Shown: positions 16,564-24,752, counted from the stretch's first letter. The stretch is 48,898 bases of DNA from Pseudomonadota bacterium (GCA_021801705.1 JAJYXP010000073.1:1-48898); one strand, 5' to 3'. Notes: generated by a model from the sequence alone, not told the origin. Program-made: numbers and translations.

Positions 16564-17379
16564 ATGAAACAGATCCGTCCCGCCGCCGTTGCAGGCGCCT
16601 TCTACACTGGCGACCCGGGCATCCTGGCCGGCGAGATCGACGCCATGCTGGAAGAGGCGGAGCGGCACGCCGCTAAGCCGGCGACCCTTCCCAAGGCGCT
16701 TATTGTACCCCATGCCGGCTACATTTATTCCGGCCCGGTCGCCGCCAGCGCCTATACTCTGCTGCGCCAGGGACACGACATCTATCGCCGCGTCGTGCTG
16801 CTCGGCCCGGTGCACCGTGTGCCGGTGCGCGGTCTTGCCTTGCCCGAGGCGGAAGGCTTCGCCACGCCGCTCGGCGTGGTGCCTCTCGACTTGGAGGCAA
16901 TGGCGCATATCGCCGATTTTCCACAGGTGGTGGAATACGATGCGGCCCATGCCTGGGAGCATTCCCTGGAGGTTCAACTGCCTTTCCTGCAAGCCGTGCT
17001 CGATGACTTCAAGCTGGTGCCGCTGGCGGTGGGCAACGCCACGCCGCAGGAAGTGGCGGAGGTGCTGGAACGGTTGTGGGGCGGACCGGAAACGCTGATC
17101 GTGATCAGTTCCGACCTGTCTCATTTTCTGCCCTATCTCGAAGCGCAGCGGATCGACGGCTCCACCGCGCAGGCGATCCTGGATTTGCATTGGCCCGTCA
17201 ACCACGAGCAGGCCTGCGGCGGCACACCGGTAAACGGCTTGCTGCTGGCGGCGCAGCACCACCACCTCAGGCCGCGCCTGCTCGACCTGCGCAATTCCGG
17301 CGACACCGCCGGTGACAAAAGCCGGGTAGTCGGCTATGCCGCCTTCGCTTTCATTGACGAGGGCTCAAATGTCCATTGA
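16564..17379 (+). CDS. amrB: AmmeMemoRadiSam system protein B (MEMO1 family)
   Basis: 271 residues. A textbook Shine-Dalgarno AAGGAGGT (16553-16560) fixes the ATG at 16564; the frame extends back to 16492 without support. MEMO1 motifs: RPAAVAGAFYTGDP start, LIVPHAGYIYSGPVAASAYT (metal His), VVLLGPVHRVPVRGLALP (metal His), WEHSLEVQLPFLQ, VISSDLSHFLPY and CGGTPVNGLLLAA (Cys/Gly of the active site). The fold is that of class III aromatic-ring dioxygenases, a copper or iron site. The biological role of the bacterial three-gene system is not settled. It is the first gene of amrB-amrA-amrS; amrA starts 11 bases before this gene ends. Confidence 0.93.
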   Translation: MKQIRPAAVAGAFYTGDPGILAGEIDAMLEEAERHAAKPATLPKALIVPHAGYIYSGPVAASAYTLLRQGHDIYRRVVLLGPVHRVPVRGLALPEAEGFATPLGVVPLDLEAMAHIADFPQVVEYDAAHAWEHSLEVQLPFLQAVLDDFKLVPLAVGNATPQEVAEVLERLWGGPETLIVISSDLSHFLPYLEAQRIDGSTAQAILDLHWPVNHEQACGGTPVNGLLLAAQHHHLRPRLLDLRNSGDTAGDKSRVVGYAAFAFIDEGSNVH

Positions 17380-17923
17380 AAAAGGCCGGATCCTCTTGCC
17401 GATCGCCCGCGCCACCATCTCGCAGGCGCTGGGCCAGCCGATGGAGGCGGACGAGGGCGCGGTGTGGCTCAAGGAGCCAGGGGCCTGCTTCGTCACCCTG
17501 ACCCAGCGGGGCCAACTGCGCGGCTGCATCGGCAGCCTGGAGGCACGCCGCCCGCTGATCGAGGACGTCAAGGCCAACGCCTACGCCGCCGCCTTTTGTG
17601 ACCCGCGCTTCTCCCTGCTGACGCCGGCGGAGATGGACTATACAGAAGTAGAAATATCGCTGCTTTCCCCGATGCAGCCGATGACGTTCAGGAACGAGTG
17701 GGATGCGCTGGAACAGTTGCGCCCAGGCATTGACGGCGTGTTATTCGAGTGCGGCCACTACCGCAGCACCTTCCTGCCGCAGGTGTGGGAACATCTGCCG
17801 GATTCCGGCATTTTCATAGCCCAGCTCAAGCGCAAAGCCGGCCTGCCGGTGGATTTCTGGGCGCCGGGGGTAAAACTGGCGCGCTACACGGTACACAAAT
17901 GGAAGGAATCAGAGCTGGAATAG
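17369..17923 (+). CDS. amrA: AmmeMemoRadiSam system protein A (AMMECR1 family)
   Basis: 184 residues with the AMMECR1 core: GAVWLKEPGACFVTLTQRGQ, LRGCIGSLEARRPLIEDVKA (the invariant LRGCIG), NAYAAAFCDPRFSLLTPAEM, then GVLFECGHYRSTFLPQVWEH and KLARYTVHKW. The ATG at 17369 has ACGAGGG about 6 bases upstream and overlaps amrB by 11 bases, so translation is coupled. The protein is cytoplasmic. AMMECR1 is the domain of the human Alport-syndrome-region gene; its biochemical function is unknown, but it occurs together with MEMO1 and a radical SAM enzyme across bacteria and archaea. The TAG stop is also the first three bases of an inverted repeat. Confidence 0.94.
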   Translation: MSIEKGRILLPIARATISQALGQPMEADEGAVWLKEPGACFVTLTQRGQLRGCIGSLEARRPLIEDVKANAYAAAFCDPRFSLLTPAEMDYTEVEISLLSPMQPMTFRNEWDALEQLRPGIDGVLFECGHYRSTFLPQVWEHLPDSGIFIAQLKRKAGLPVDFWAPGVKLARYTVHKWKESELE

Positions 17924-18002
17924 CCACAAAAAGGCACAAGAACCACAGAATTCGTAAAAAAGTTATTGTCTATTGTGATTTTTTTGTGCCTTTTTGTGGC
18001 TA
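17921..18002. repeat. Inverted repeat between amrA and amrS
   Basis: TAGCCACAAAAAGGCACAA (17921-17939) is exactly complementary to TTGTGCCTTTTTGTGGCTA (17984-18002) around an AT-rich 44-base centre. It begins on the amrA stop codon. The second arm follows a run of T (TTTTTTTGTGCC), so the hairpin could weaken read-through into amrS, but it looks more like another miniature palindromic repeat. Confidence 0.8.
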
Positions 18003-18022
18003 ATAGCAAATAGGTAAACATC

Positions 18023-19117
18023 ATGCAAAACTACCCCGCCCGCTGGTGGCACAAACTCGACGACGGCCGCATCCAGTGCGACCTGTGTCCGCGCGACTGC
18101 AAGCTGCACGAAGGCCAGCGCGGCCTGTGCTTCGTGCGCATGGTGGAGAACGGCCAGATGGTGCTGACCACCTATGGCCGCTCCTCCGGCTTCTGCATCG
18201 ACCCGGTCGAGAAAAAACCGCTCAACCATTTCTACCCCGGCTCCAGCGTTTTCTCCTTCGGCACCGCGGGCTGCAATCTGGCCTGCAAGTTTTGCCAGAA
18301 CTGGGACATCAGCAAGGCGCGCGACATGGATCGCCTGATGGACGAAGCTTCGCCCGAAGCCATCGCAGCGGCAGCCGCCAAATACGGCTGCAAGAGCGTG
18401 GCCTTTACCTACAACGATCCGGTGATCTTTGCGGAATATGCCATGGACACCGCCGATGCCTGCCATGCCCGCGGCATCCAGACCGTGGCGGTCACCGCCG
18501 GCTACATGCACGATGCGGCGCGGCGCGAGTTCTACGCCAAGATGGACGCAGCCAACGTCGACCTGAAGGGCTTCACCGACGACTTTTATAAAAATCTGTG
18601 CAGCGGTCACCTGCAGCCCATCCTCGACACGCTGCTTTACCTGCGCCGCGAAACGAATGTCTGGCTCGAGATCACCACCCTGATCATCCCCGGCCACAAC
18701 GACTCGGACGAGGAGCTCACCGCCCTCTCGCGCTGGGTGTTCAAGGAACTGGGGGCGGACGTGCCGCTGCATTTCTCCGCCTTCCACCCCGACTACAAGA
18801 TGATGGATGTGCCTCCGACGCCACGGGAAACCTTGGGCCGCGCCCGCCGCATTGCGATGAAGGAAGGCCTGCGCTACGTCTACACCGGCAATGTCCACGA
18901 CCCGGAGGGCGACACCACCTATTGCCCCTCCTGCAAAAAGCCCTTGATCGAGCGCGACTGGTACCAGATCAACGCCTACAAGTTGACCGATGACGGGCAT
19001 TGTCCGGATTGCGCCACGGCGATTGCCGGGCGCTTCGAAAAATTCACCGAGGCGTTCGGGCCGCGCCGCATCCCGGTCACGATGCACGCCTGCCGCCAAA
19101 CCGAAAACCAGGGGTGA
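18023..19117 (+). CDS. amrS: AmmeMemoRadiSam system radical SAM enzyme
   Basis: 364 residues. The radical SAM cluster motif is GTAGCNLACKFCQNW (Cys84, Cys88, Cys91, CxxxCxxC followed by QNW as in the pyruvate-formate-lyase-activating-like AmrS group). A four-Cys N-terminal site (Cys19, 22, 26, 36) and a C-terminal zinc-ribbon-like CPSCKK...CPDC are also present. TYNDPVIFAEYAMDT and NVDLKGFTDDFYKNL match the family. It should cleave S-adenosylmethionine to start a radical reaction; the substrate is unknown, and AmrA/AmrB are thought to be partners. The ATG follows the inverted repeat by 20 bases; the alpha/beta hydrolase gene starts 2 bases after its stop codon. Confidence 0.95.
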   Translation: MQNYPARWWHKLDDGRIQCDLCPRDCKLHEGQRGLCFVRMVENGQMVLTTYGRSSGFCIDPVEKKPLNHFYPGSSVFSFGTAGCNLACKFCQNWDISKARDMDRLMDEASPEAIAAAAAKYGCKSVAFTYNDPVIFAEYAMDTADACHARGIQTVAVTAGYMHDAARREFYAKMDAANVDLKGFTDDFYKNLCSGHLQPILDTLLYLRRETNVWLEITTLIIPGHNDSDEELTALSRWVFKELGADVPLHFSAFHPDYKMMDVPPTPRETLGRARRIAMKEGLRYVYTGNVHDPEGDTTYCPSCKKPLIERDWYQINAYKLTDDGHCPDCATAIAGRFEKFTEAFGPRRIPVTMHACRQTENQG

Positions 19118-19119
19118 TC

Positions 19120-19782
19120 ATGAAATCGGCCGAATTTTCACAGTTGGTCAATATCCCGGCAGACCCGGTAACCCTCGAAGGCATGCTCGAGCTGCCGGAA
19201 AATGCCTCGGGCATAGTGCTGTTCGCCCACGGCAGCGGCAGCAGCCGCCTGAGCCCGAGGAACAACTACGTGGCGCGGGTACTGCGCGATGCCGGCTTGG
19301 GCACGCTGCTGATCGACCTGCTGACGCAGCATGAAGACGCGGATTACGCAACGCGCTTCGACATCCCCCTCCTGACCCGCAGGCTGCTGGCCGCGACCAG
19401 TTGGCTGCAAAACGAGGCCCGCACAAAGTCCCTTTCCATCGGCTATTTCGGCGCCAGCACCGGCGCAGCGGCAGCCTTGCGGGCGGCTGCCGCTGAAGGC
19501 GGCAAAATCTCCGCCGTCGTCTCCCGCGGCGGACGCCCCGACCTTGCCGGCGAGGAAGCCCTGGGCAAGGTTGCGGCCTCCACACTCCTGATCGTGGGGG
19601 GATTCGACGACGTGGTAATCGGTCTCAACCAGGCAGCCTATCGGCTTTTGAAGTGTGAAAAGGAATTGGTGATCGTCCCCGGCGCCACCCATCTGTTCGA
19701 AGAGCCCGGCACGCTCGAGCAGGTAGCGAAACACGCCGCTCACTGGTTCAGCCAAAATCTCGGGCCGGGCAAGGCCGCCTGA
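19120..19782 (+). CDS. Alpha/beta hydrolase, dienelactone-hydrolase-like
   Basis: 220 residues. VLFAHGSGSSRLSPRNNYVA is the oxyanion region, SIGYFGASTGAAAALRAA the nucleophile elbow (GxSxG, Ser), LLIVGGFDDVVIGLN the catalytic Asp and VPGATHLFEEPGTLEQVA the catalytic His. No signal peptide. The start at 19120 has AGGGGTGATC just before the ATG and matches the family; the longer open frame upstream lies inside amrS. It is separated by only two bases from amrS, so it is probably part of the amr transcript. In many bacteria this hydrolase type is fused to, or adjacent to, a phosphoribosyltransferase like the one at 22443. The substrate is unknown. Confidence 0.82.
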   Translation: MKSAEFSQLVNIPADPVTLEGMLELPENASGIVLFAHGSGSSRLSPRNNYVARVLRDAGLGTLLIDLLTQHEDADYATRFDIPLLTRRLLAATSWLQNEARTKSLSIGYFGASTGAAAALRAAAAEGGKISAVVSRGGRPDLAGEEALGKVAASTLLIVGGFDDVVIGLNQAAYRLLKCEKELVIVPGATHLFEEPGTLEQVAKHAAHWFSQNLGPGKAA

Positions 19783-19848
19783 TCCCGCTCTTCGGAGAAG
19801 GGCGAGGTTGCTCCTTTCTCCGCAAGCAGGAGAAGGCGAGCACATAAA

Positions 19849-20026
19849 CCTTAAAACCGTAATTAACCACGAATGACACGAATGTTCACGAATGAACACA
19901 AATAGTTAACAACAAATATCGTCTCACCAAACAGGTGAATCGGGTGAATTTCGTTAATTTCTTGATTATTCGTGAACATTCGTGTTTTATTCGTGTAAAT
20001 TCGTGGTTAATCGCTTTTTTCAGGAT
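19849..20026. repeat. 178-bp dispersed repeat, copy 2
   Basis: Second copy of the unit at 9667-9844, in the same orientation, nearly identical across its length. Its last bases (CAGGAT) lie three bases before the ATG of the DedA/PAP2 gene, so the repeat supplies the AGGA that may serve as that gene's ribosome-binding site. Such closeness suggests insertion at the 5' edge of the gene or a start adopted after insertion. Confidence 0.9.
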
Positions 20027-20028
20027 AA

Positions 20029-22077
20029 ATGGCGCCATTGACCACTCATCCGCTGTTGATCTGGATCGCACAGCATCCCTACTGGGTTGGCATCGCGATT
20101 TTCCTTGTTTCTCTGTCCGAATCTCTGGCTCTGGTGGGCTTGTTCATTCCCGGCGCGTTAGCGATGTTCGGAATCGGGACCCTGGTCGCCGCCGGCGCGG
20201 TGAATTTATGGGCCGCGCTGGCCTGGGCTGCGGCAGGCGCCATTGCCGGCGATGCCATCAGCTACTGGCTGGGGCGTCATTACCGCGAGCAGTTGCAAAC
20301 TCTCTGGCCTTTTAGCCGTTCCCCGCAACTGATAGACCAAGGCGTGGCATTCTTTCACCGGCATGGCGGCAAAAGCATCCTGCTGGGCCGCTTTGTCGGG
20401 CCGATGCGCCCCATTATTCCGGCGATCGCCGGCATGCTCGACATGCCCCCGGTGCGCTTCTATCCGGCGAATATCGTATCGGCGCTCGGTTGGGCGCCCG
20501 CTTATATTCTGCCCGGCGTCGTTTTTGGCGCATCGCTGAGATTGGCGGAAGCGGTGGCAACGCGTCTGGCCGTGACGGTGGCGATGCTGGTGGTGGCGAT
20601 CTGGGGCGGCGCGTGGGGAATCAGCCACGCTGCTTTATGGCTGCAACCGCACATCGAGCGCGGGTTGACGTTTTTGCAGGCCTGGAGCATAGCTGCACCG
20701 CCTGGCCGGGACCGCCATTTACGGAAGCTGGTTGCTGCGCTGCTCGACCCCACGCAACCCGAATCCCGCGCCTTGCTGATATTGGCGGGGCTGTTGATTG
20801 TTGCTGTCTGGGGGTTTTTTGGCGTTCTGGAAGACGTCCTGACCCGCGATCCCCTGGTGCTTATTGACAGCGCGACGTATCACTTTTTGCAGGGTTTGCG
20901 CACCCCCTTCGGTGACGCGATCATGATTGCGCTCACCGAGCTGGGCGACGCGGCGGTCACACTCCCGGTAGTATCGGCGGCGCTGCTCTGGCTGCTGGTG
21001 CAACGCGCCTGGCGTCCGGCGGCCTATTTGCTGGCTGCGGTGGGCTTTGCCGCTGCTCTGACCGTGGCGATCAAGGCAGGACTGCGCCTGCCGCGCCCGA
21101 CGCCTTTGTACCACGGGATTAACGCCTTTTCTTTTCCCAGCGGCCATGCCACCATGAGCATGGCCAGCTACGGTTTCCTGGCGCTGCTGGCCGCGCGCGA
21201 ACTCCCCGCCCGCGGGCGCCTTGCGGTATTGACCGCGGCCTTCCTGCTGGTCATCCTGATCGCTTTTTCCCGGCTGTACCTGGGAGCGCACTGGCTTTCC
21301 GACGTGTTGGCAGGTTTGGCTTTCGGAACTGCATGGCTAGCCCTGCTGGGCATTGCCTATTTGCGCCATCCCGCCCCGGCGTTTTCTGCCCGGGGCTTGA
21401 TGGTTGTGGCGTTCTCGGCGCTGCTGGCCAGTGGCGGCTTTCACGTCTGGACCCGCCACGCGGATGACACCCTGAGCTACGCCGTGCCCCAGAACATCAG
21501 GTTCATGGCGCAGCAGGACTGGTGGGGGATTGCCTGGCAAACCCTCCCGGCCTGGCGCATTGATATCGAGGGCGAATACGAACAACCGCTCACCGTGCAA
21601 TGGGCCGGATCGCCCGAATACTTGCGCCGCAGCCTCCTGGAGGCAGGTTGGCGGGAGCCTTTGCCGCTGTCGGGGAAAAATTTCTTGCTGTGGCTTGATC
21701 CCTCCCGCTCCGCCATGGAACTGCCGCTGCTGCCACGTGTCCACGATGGCCGCCACGAAGCGTTGGCGCTGATTCACCCGGTTTCGGGCCAGCGCCTGGT
21801 GCTGCGCCTTTGGCAGACCGGCACCGTGCTCCGCGAAACGGCCCAGCCGGTGTGGGTAGGGACGGTGACGCGGGAAACGGTAATCCACCCCCTGTCCTGG
21901 TTTAGCCTGCCCCGGGACGGCAGGGACTTTAACCAGCCGCGACTAACCCTGCTCGACAGCCTGTCGGGTGTACCGGCACGTCTGGCCAGGCGGGGCGGGA
22001 TACCGGGCCCGGTAGACGAACAAACGATAATCTGGGATAAACAGGTATTGTTGGCGCGCGAACCGGAGATGCCATGA
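20029..22077 (+). CDS. DedA-PAP2-LssY three-domain membrane protein
   Basis: 682 residues. Residues 1-200: DedA/SNARE-associated domain (ESLALVGLFIPGALAMFGIG, GDAISYWLGRHYRE, FHRHGGKSILLGRFVGPMRP), a family linked to phospholipid flipping. Residues 250-445: PAP2 phosphatase with all three motifs, KAGLRLPRP (349-357), PSGH (370-373) and SRLYLGAHWLSD (414-425), expected to remove phosphate from phosphatidate or polyprenyl diphosphate at the outer face of the membrane. Residues 470-680: soluble LssY C-terminal-like part (GIAWQTLPAWRIDIEGEYEQ). About ten membrane helices. dgkA follows with a four-base ATGA overlap, so a lipid-phosphate cycle is likely. The ribosome-binding AGGA comes from the preceding repeat. 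Confidence 0.9.
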   Translation: MAPLTTHPLLIWIAQHPYWVGIAIFLVSLSESLALVGLFIPGALAMFGIGTLVAAGAVNLWAALAWAAAGAIAGDAISYWLGRHYREQLQTLWPFSRSPQLIDQGVAFFHRHGGKSILLGRFVGPMRPIIPAIAGMLDMPPVRFYPANIVSALGWAPAYILPGVVFGASLRLAEAVATRLAVTVAMLVVAIWGGAWGISHAALWLQPHIERGLTFLQAWSIAAPPGRDRHLRKLVAALLDPTQPESRALLILAGLLIVAVWGFFGVLEDVLTRDPLVLIDSATYHFLQGLRTPFGDAIMIALTELGDAAVTLPVVSAALLWLLVQRAWRPAAYLLAAVGFAAALTVAIKAGLRLPRPTPLYHGINAFSFPSGHATMSMASYGFLALLAARELPARGRLAVLTAAFLLVILIAFSRLYLGAHWLSDVLAGLAFGTAWLALLGIAYLRHPAPAFSARGLMVVAFSALLASGGFHVWTRHADDTLSYAVPQNIRFMAQQDWWGIAWQTLPAWRIDIEGEYEQPLTVQWAGSPEYLRRSLLEAGWREPLPLSGKNFLLWLDPSRSAMELPLLPRVHDGRHEALALIHPVSGQRLVLRLWQTGTVLRETAQPVWVGTVTRETVIHPLSWFSLPRDGRDFNQPRLTLLDSLSGVPARLARRGGIPGPVDEQTIIWDKQVLLAREPEMP

Positions 22078-22436
22078 AAAACAGAAAATTGAACGAGCGT
22101 TTCGGCTTTGCCTGGGCAGGCATCCTGGCGGCCTGGGAAAGCGAACAAAGTTTCCGGATACAGGCCGGATTCGCTGCCGCCCTGCTGGTGGCGCTGTTGC
22201 TGCTCCGCCCGCCCCTGTTATGGTGGGCGCTTTGTTTCATCATGGCGGTCCTGGTGCTGGCGGCGGAGCTGTTCAATACCGCCCTGGAGGCATTGATCGA
22301 CCACCTCCATCCAGAAATCCATCCCGCCATCAAAACCGCCAAGGATTGTGCCGCCGGGGCCGTTCTTTTGCTGAGTTTCGGCGCTTTGGCGGTGGGCATA
22401 GCCATGCTGCTGGTGGCGCTCTCGATACTGTCTTGA
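22074..22436 (+). CDS. dgkA: Diacylglycerol kinase
   Basis: 120 residues, three membrane helices, no other domain. The N-terminal amphipathic part reads RFGFAWAGILAAWESEQSFRIQ, the catalytic segment is LAAELFNTALEALIDHLHPEIHP (family ENTAIE...D) and KTAKDCAAGAVLLLS follows with the conserved Lys, Asp and Ala. It phosphorylates diacylglycerol to phosphatidate at the inner membrane. Its ATG overlaps the stop codon of the PAP2 fusion gene by four bases; the two enzymes run opposite reactions on the phosphatidate/diacylglycerol pair. A small palindrome ACTGTCT-TG-AGACAGT (22427-22442) covers the stop codon. Confidence 0.93.
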   Translation: MKNRKLNERFGFAWAGILAAWESEQSFRIQAGFAAALLVALLLLRPPLLWWALCFIMAVLVLAAELFNTALEALIDHLHPEIHPAIKTAKDCAAGAVLLLSFGALAVGIAMLLVALSILS

Positions 22437-22442
22437 GACAGT

Positions 22443-23090
22443 CTACTCAGATTGATTCGCTTTGGTGCCCTGCCGCAGAATTTCGATCACTTCCTCATCC
22501 TCCACCTGGGGGAAATCCATGTAGAACTGCCCCACCGCCTGGAACCATTCCGGCGCCTCCAGGCACACCACCTCGTCAGCGTAGCGGGCCACCTTCTCCA
22601 GCGTGTCCGGCGGGGCCACCGGAACGGCGCAGACCAGCTTCTCCGGATTTTTCGAGCGCAGGGCATGCAGGGCGGAAATCATGGTGGCGCCGGTGGCAAG
22701 GCCGTCATCGATCACGATCACAATGCGCCCCGCCGGGTCGATCGGCGGACGGATCGGGGTGTATTGGGCGCGACGGCTGCGCATGGTTTCCATCTGCCGC
22801 TGTTTTTCGGCCTCCAGATATTCGGGATTGGCGCCCGCCTGCGCCGCATAATCCGCAATATAGGCCCAACCGCTTTCATCCACGGAACCGACCGCAAACT
22901 CCGGGTTGTAGGGCGCGCGCAGCTTCCTCACCAGCACCACGTCCACCTCCCCACCCAACTCCCTGGCAATTATCCTCCCCATCGGCACGGCGCCGCGCGG
23001 GATGGCCAGCACCAGCGGATTCCTGCCCTTATAGGCAAGAAGGCGTTCCACCAGACGGCGGGCGGCTTCATTGCGATCGCGGAATGGCAT
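22443..23090 (-). CDS. Phosphoribosyltransferase family protein (COG1926-like)
   Basis: 215 residues. The PRPP-binding loop is IVIVIDDGLATGATMISALH; the N-terminal part has LVLAIPRGAVPMGRIIAREL and VDVVLVRKLRAPYNPEFAVG, typical of the COG1926 group, whose substrate is unknown. In several bacteria this domain is fused to a dienelactone-hydrolase-like domain; here a hydrolase of that type is a separate gene 2.7 kb away (19120). It is cytoplasmic. It converges on dgkA with 6 bases between the stop codons, so no conventional terminator fits between them. Confidence 0.85.
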   Translation of the reverse strand: MPFRDRNEAARRLVERLLAYKGRNPLVLAIPRGAVPMGRIIARELGGEVDVVLVRKLRAPYNPEFAVGSVDESGWAYIADYAAQAGANPEYLEAEKQRQMETMRSRRAQYTPIRPPIDPAGRIVIVIDDGLATGATMISALHALRSKNPEKLVCAVPVAPPDTLEKVARYADEVVCLEAPEWFQAVGQFYMDFPQVEDEEVIEILRQGTKANQSE

Positions 23091-23160
23091 GATGTCGATC
23101 CTTTTCTTATTGATCCATATTAAATATTAGTCATTTCCCCGGATGAAATCGTGGTTTTTA

Positions 23161-23188
23161 TTGACGGAAAGGAAACAATCATTAAAAT
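23161..23188 (+). promoter_or_regulatory. Sigma-70 promoter of the NlpC/P60 gene
   Basis: -35 TTGACG (23161-23166, 5 of 6), 16-base spacer, -10 TAAAAT (23183-23188, 5 of 6). The predicted start site is about 22-24 bases before the ATG at 23218. It is one of the best sigma-70 matches in the window. Confidence 0.65.
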
Positions 23189-23217
23189 ACCCGCATCTTT
23201 TCACAAGAAAATAAAGA

Positions 23218-23745
23218 ATGCTTCGTTCCCACCAATTTTTTCTGTGCGGCGGATTTTTGTTGCTTGCCAGCACCGCCTGGGCAGGCGAAGCCACCGACCC
23301 GGCAGTATCCCAGCAGACCGTGTTCTCCAGCTCCATCGACCAGGCCTCGGATATGCTGGCATATGCCCTCGGCCTGGTGGGCGTAAATTACAAATATGGT
23401 GGGAAATCGCCCGAAACCGGGCTGGATTGCAGTGGTTTCGTCAGCTATGTTTACAAGCAGGCTGCAGGACTTGTTCTACCGCACAACGCCCGCGCCATCA
23501 GCATGTTCGGGCAGAAAATCACCATTTCCGAGCTTCAGCCTGGCGACTTGGTGTTCTACAATACCATGCGCCACGCTTATTCCCATGTCGGCATCTACCT
23601 CGGCGAAAACAAGTTCGTCCACGCCTCTGTGACCGGGCGCGGCGTCGAAGTCGTCAACATGAATGAAAACTACTGGGTCAAGCGCTTTAACGGGGCCCGC
23701 CGTCTGGTCACTTCCCGCCTGCCTTTTGCAGCTTCGAACGAATAA
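23218..23745 (+). CDS. C40 family (NlpC/P60) peptidoglycan peptidase
   Basis: 175 residues. Signal peptide of about 22 residues (MLRSHQFFLCGGFLLLASTAWA, then GEATD), so periplasmic. NlpC/P60 catalytic residues: Cys in TGLDCSGFVSYVYKQ, His in AYSHVGIYLGENKFVHA and a polar third residue (His or Asn) after VHASVTGRG. It cuts the D-Glu to meso-diaminopimelate bond of peptidoglycan stems. No SH3 or LysM domain is present, so cell-wall targeting is by the catalytic domain alone. The 3' end overlaps the patatin gene on the other strand by 38 bases. Confidence 0.92.
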   Translation: MLRSHQFFLCGGFLLLASTAWAGEATDPAVSQQTVFSSSIDQASDMLAYALGLVGVNYKYGGKSPETGLDCSGFVSYVYKQAAGLVLPHNARAISMFGQKITISELQPGDLVFYNTMRHAYSHVGIYLGENKFVHASVTGRGVEVVNMNENYWVKRFNGARRLVTSRLPFAASNE

Positions 23746-24604
23746 GCGGCAGCGCGCCTAGCGCGGCCTTTTCCCCTTCCATGATGGCCAGGTGCTTCTG
23801 GTCGAATTCGGTTGCACCTATCATCCCGGTTTGCGGCCGAATCACAACATCCGCTTCAGCCAGTTCATAGCGGCCTATGGTCTGCCCCATGATGTTGAAG
23901 GTCTGCAGCATGATGTCTACGGTATCGTTCACCTTGGCATAGCGCGGCTTGCTGGAAATATCCACCGCGATCACGATATCCGCCCCCATGGCACGCGCCA
24001 CCTTGACCGGAATCGGGCTCACCAGCCCGCCGTCAACATACTCCTTGCCGCCGATGCTGACCGGCTGGAACACGCCGGGAATGCTGCTGGAAGCGCGCAC
24101 CGCCATGCCGGTATTGCCGCGCCGGAACACTGTTATCTCGCCGCTTTGCAGTTCCGTGGCAACCGCCGCGAATGGCTTGTTCAGGCGCTCGATGGCGCGA
24201 TCCTGCAATGCCTTGTTGATGAAGTTCTGCAGCATTTCGCCCTTGACGAAGCCCCGGTTCGGCAAGGCCCAGTCTCCCACGTTCTCCTGTTCCATCTGCC
24301 AAGCGACTTTTTGCAGTTCAAAGCCGCTGTAGCCTCCGGCGTAAAGCGCCCCCACCACGCTGCCCGCACTGGTGCCGACCACCATGTCCGGCACGATGCC
24401 GTGCGCCTCCAAGGTCTTGATGACACCGACGTGAGCGAACCCGCGTACCGCACCGCCACCCAGCACCAGTGCAACTTTCGGTGCCGGGAGTTTGGGCGCG
24501 GGCTGAACCTTGGAGACGGACGCATCCATTGCCCCAGGCGTGGTAGCACAACCGGAGAGCATCAGCATGCAGGAAACAAGTACCGCGACAAAGCCTTTAT
24601 GCAT
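23708..24604 (-). CDS. Patatin-like phospholipase lipoprotein (RssA-like)
   Basis: 298 residues. Lipoprotein signal MHKGFVAVLVSCMLMLSGC with lipobox LSGC, so membrane-anchored and probably periplasm-facing, unlike cytoplasmic RssA. Patatin motifs: VALVLGGGAVRGFAHVGV (oxyanion hole), DMVVGTSAGSVVGALYAG (nucleophile Ser in GxSxG) and GGKEYVDGGLVSPIPVKVAR (catalytic Asp in DGG). It is expected to be a lipid acyl hydrolase with a Ser-Asp dyad. The 3' end overlaps the convergent NlpC/P60 gene by 38 bases. The ATG lacks a clear Shine-Dalgarno, but the lipoprotein signal supports this start. Confidence 0.9.
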   Translation of the reverse strand: MHKGFVAVLVSCMLMLSGCATTPGAMDASVSKVQPAPKLPAPKVALVLGGGAVRGFAHVGVIKTLEAHGIVPDMVVGTSAGSVVGALYAGGYSGFELQKVAWQMEQENVGDWALPNRGFVKGEMLQNFINKALQDRAIERLNKPFAAVATELQSGEITVFRRGNTGMAVRASSSIPGVFQPVSIGGKEYVDGGLVSPIPVKVARAMGADIVIAVDISSKPRYAKVNDTVDIMLQTFNIMGQTIGRYELAEADVVIRPQTGMIGATEFDQKHLAIMEGEKAALGALPLIRSKLQKAGGK

Positions 24605-24723
24605 ATAAAAAACCGTGATTATCCAAAGTTTTTAATTGTAATGAATATTCACATACAAGACATGATCCGCCGATCTTTTTTGCGATTCGGCTTATCGATT
24701 TTTATCGCCCTGAAAAATTCTTC

Positions 24724-24752
24724 TTGCTAATACGAATTGTTCTCATTATTAT
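24724..24752 (+). promoter_or_regulatory. Promoter with Fur-box-like 19-mer upstream of ftrA
   Basis: -35 TTGCTA (24724-24729), 17-base spacer, -10 TATTAT (24747-24752). The spacer is filled by AATACGAATTGTTCTCATT (24729-24747); its complement AATGAGAACAATTCGTATT resembles Fur boxes and matches the site before fbpA at 16 of 19 positions. Binding there would cover the promoter, so iron repression of the ftr operon is the natural reading. Confidence 0.7.

Noticed and set aside
22427-22442. ACTGTCT-TG-AGACAGT as a bidirectional terminator between dgkA and the phosphoribosyltransferase gene
   Set aside because: The stem is short, overlaps the dgkA stop codon and has no T-run; kept only as a remark in the dgkA entry.
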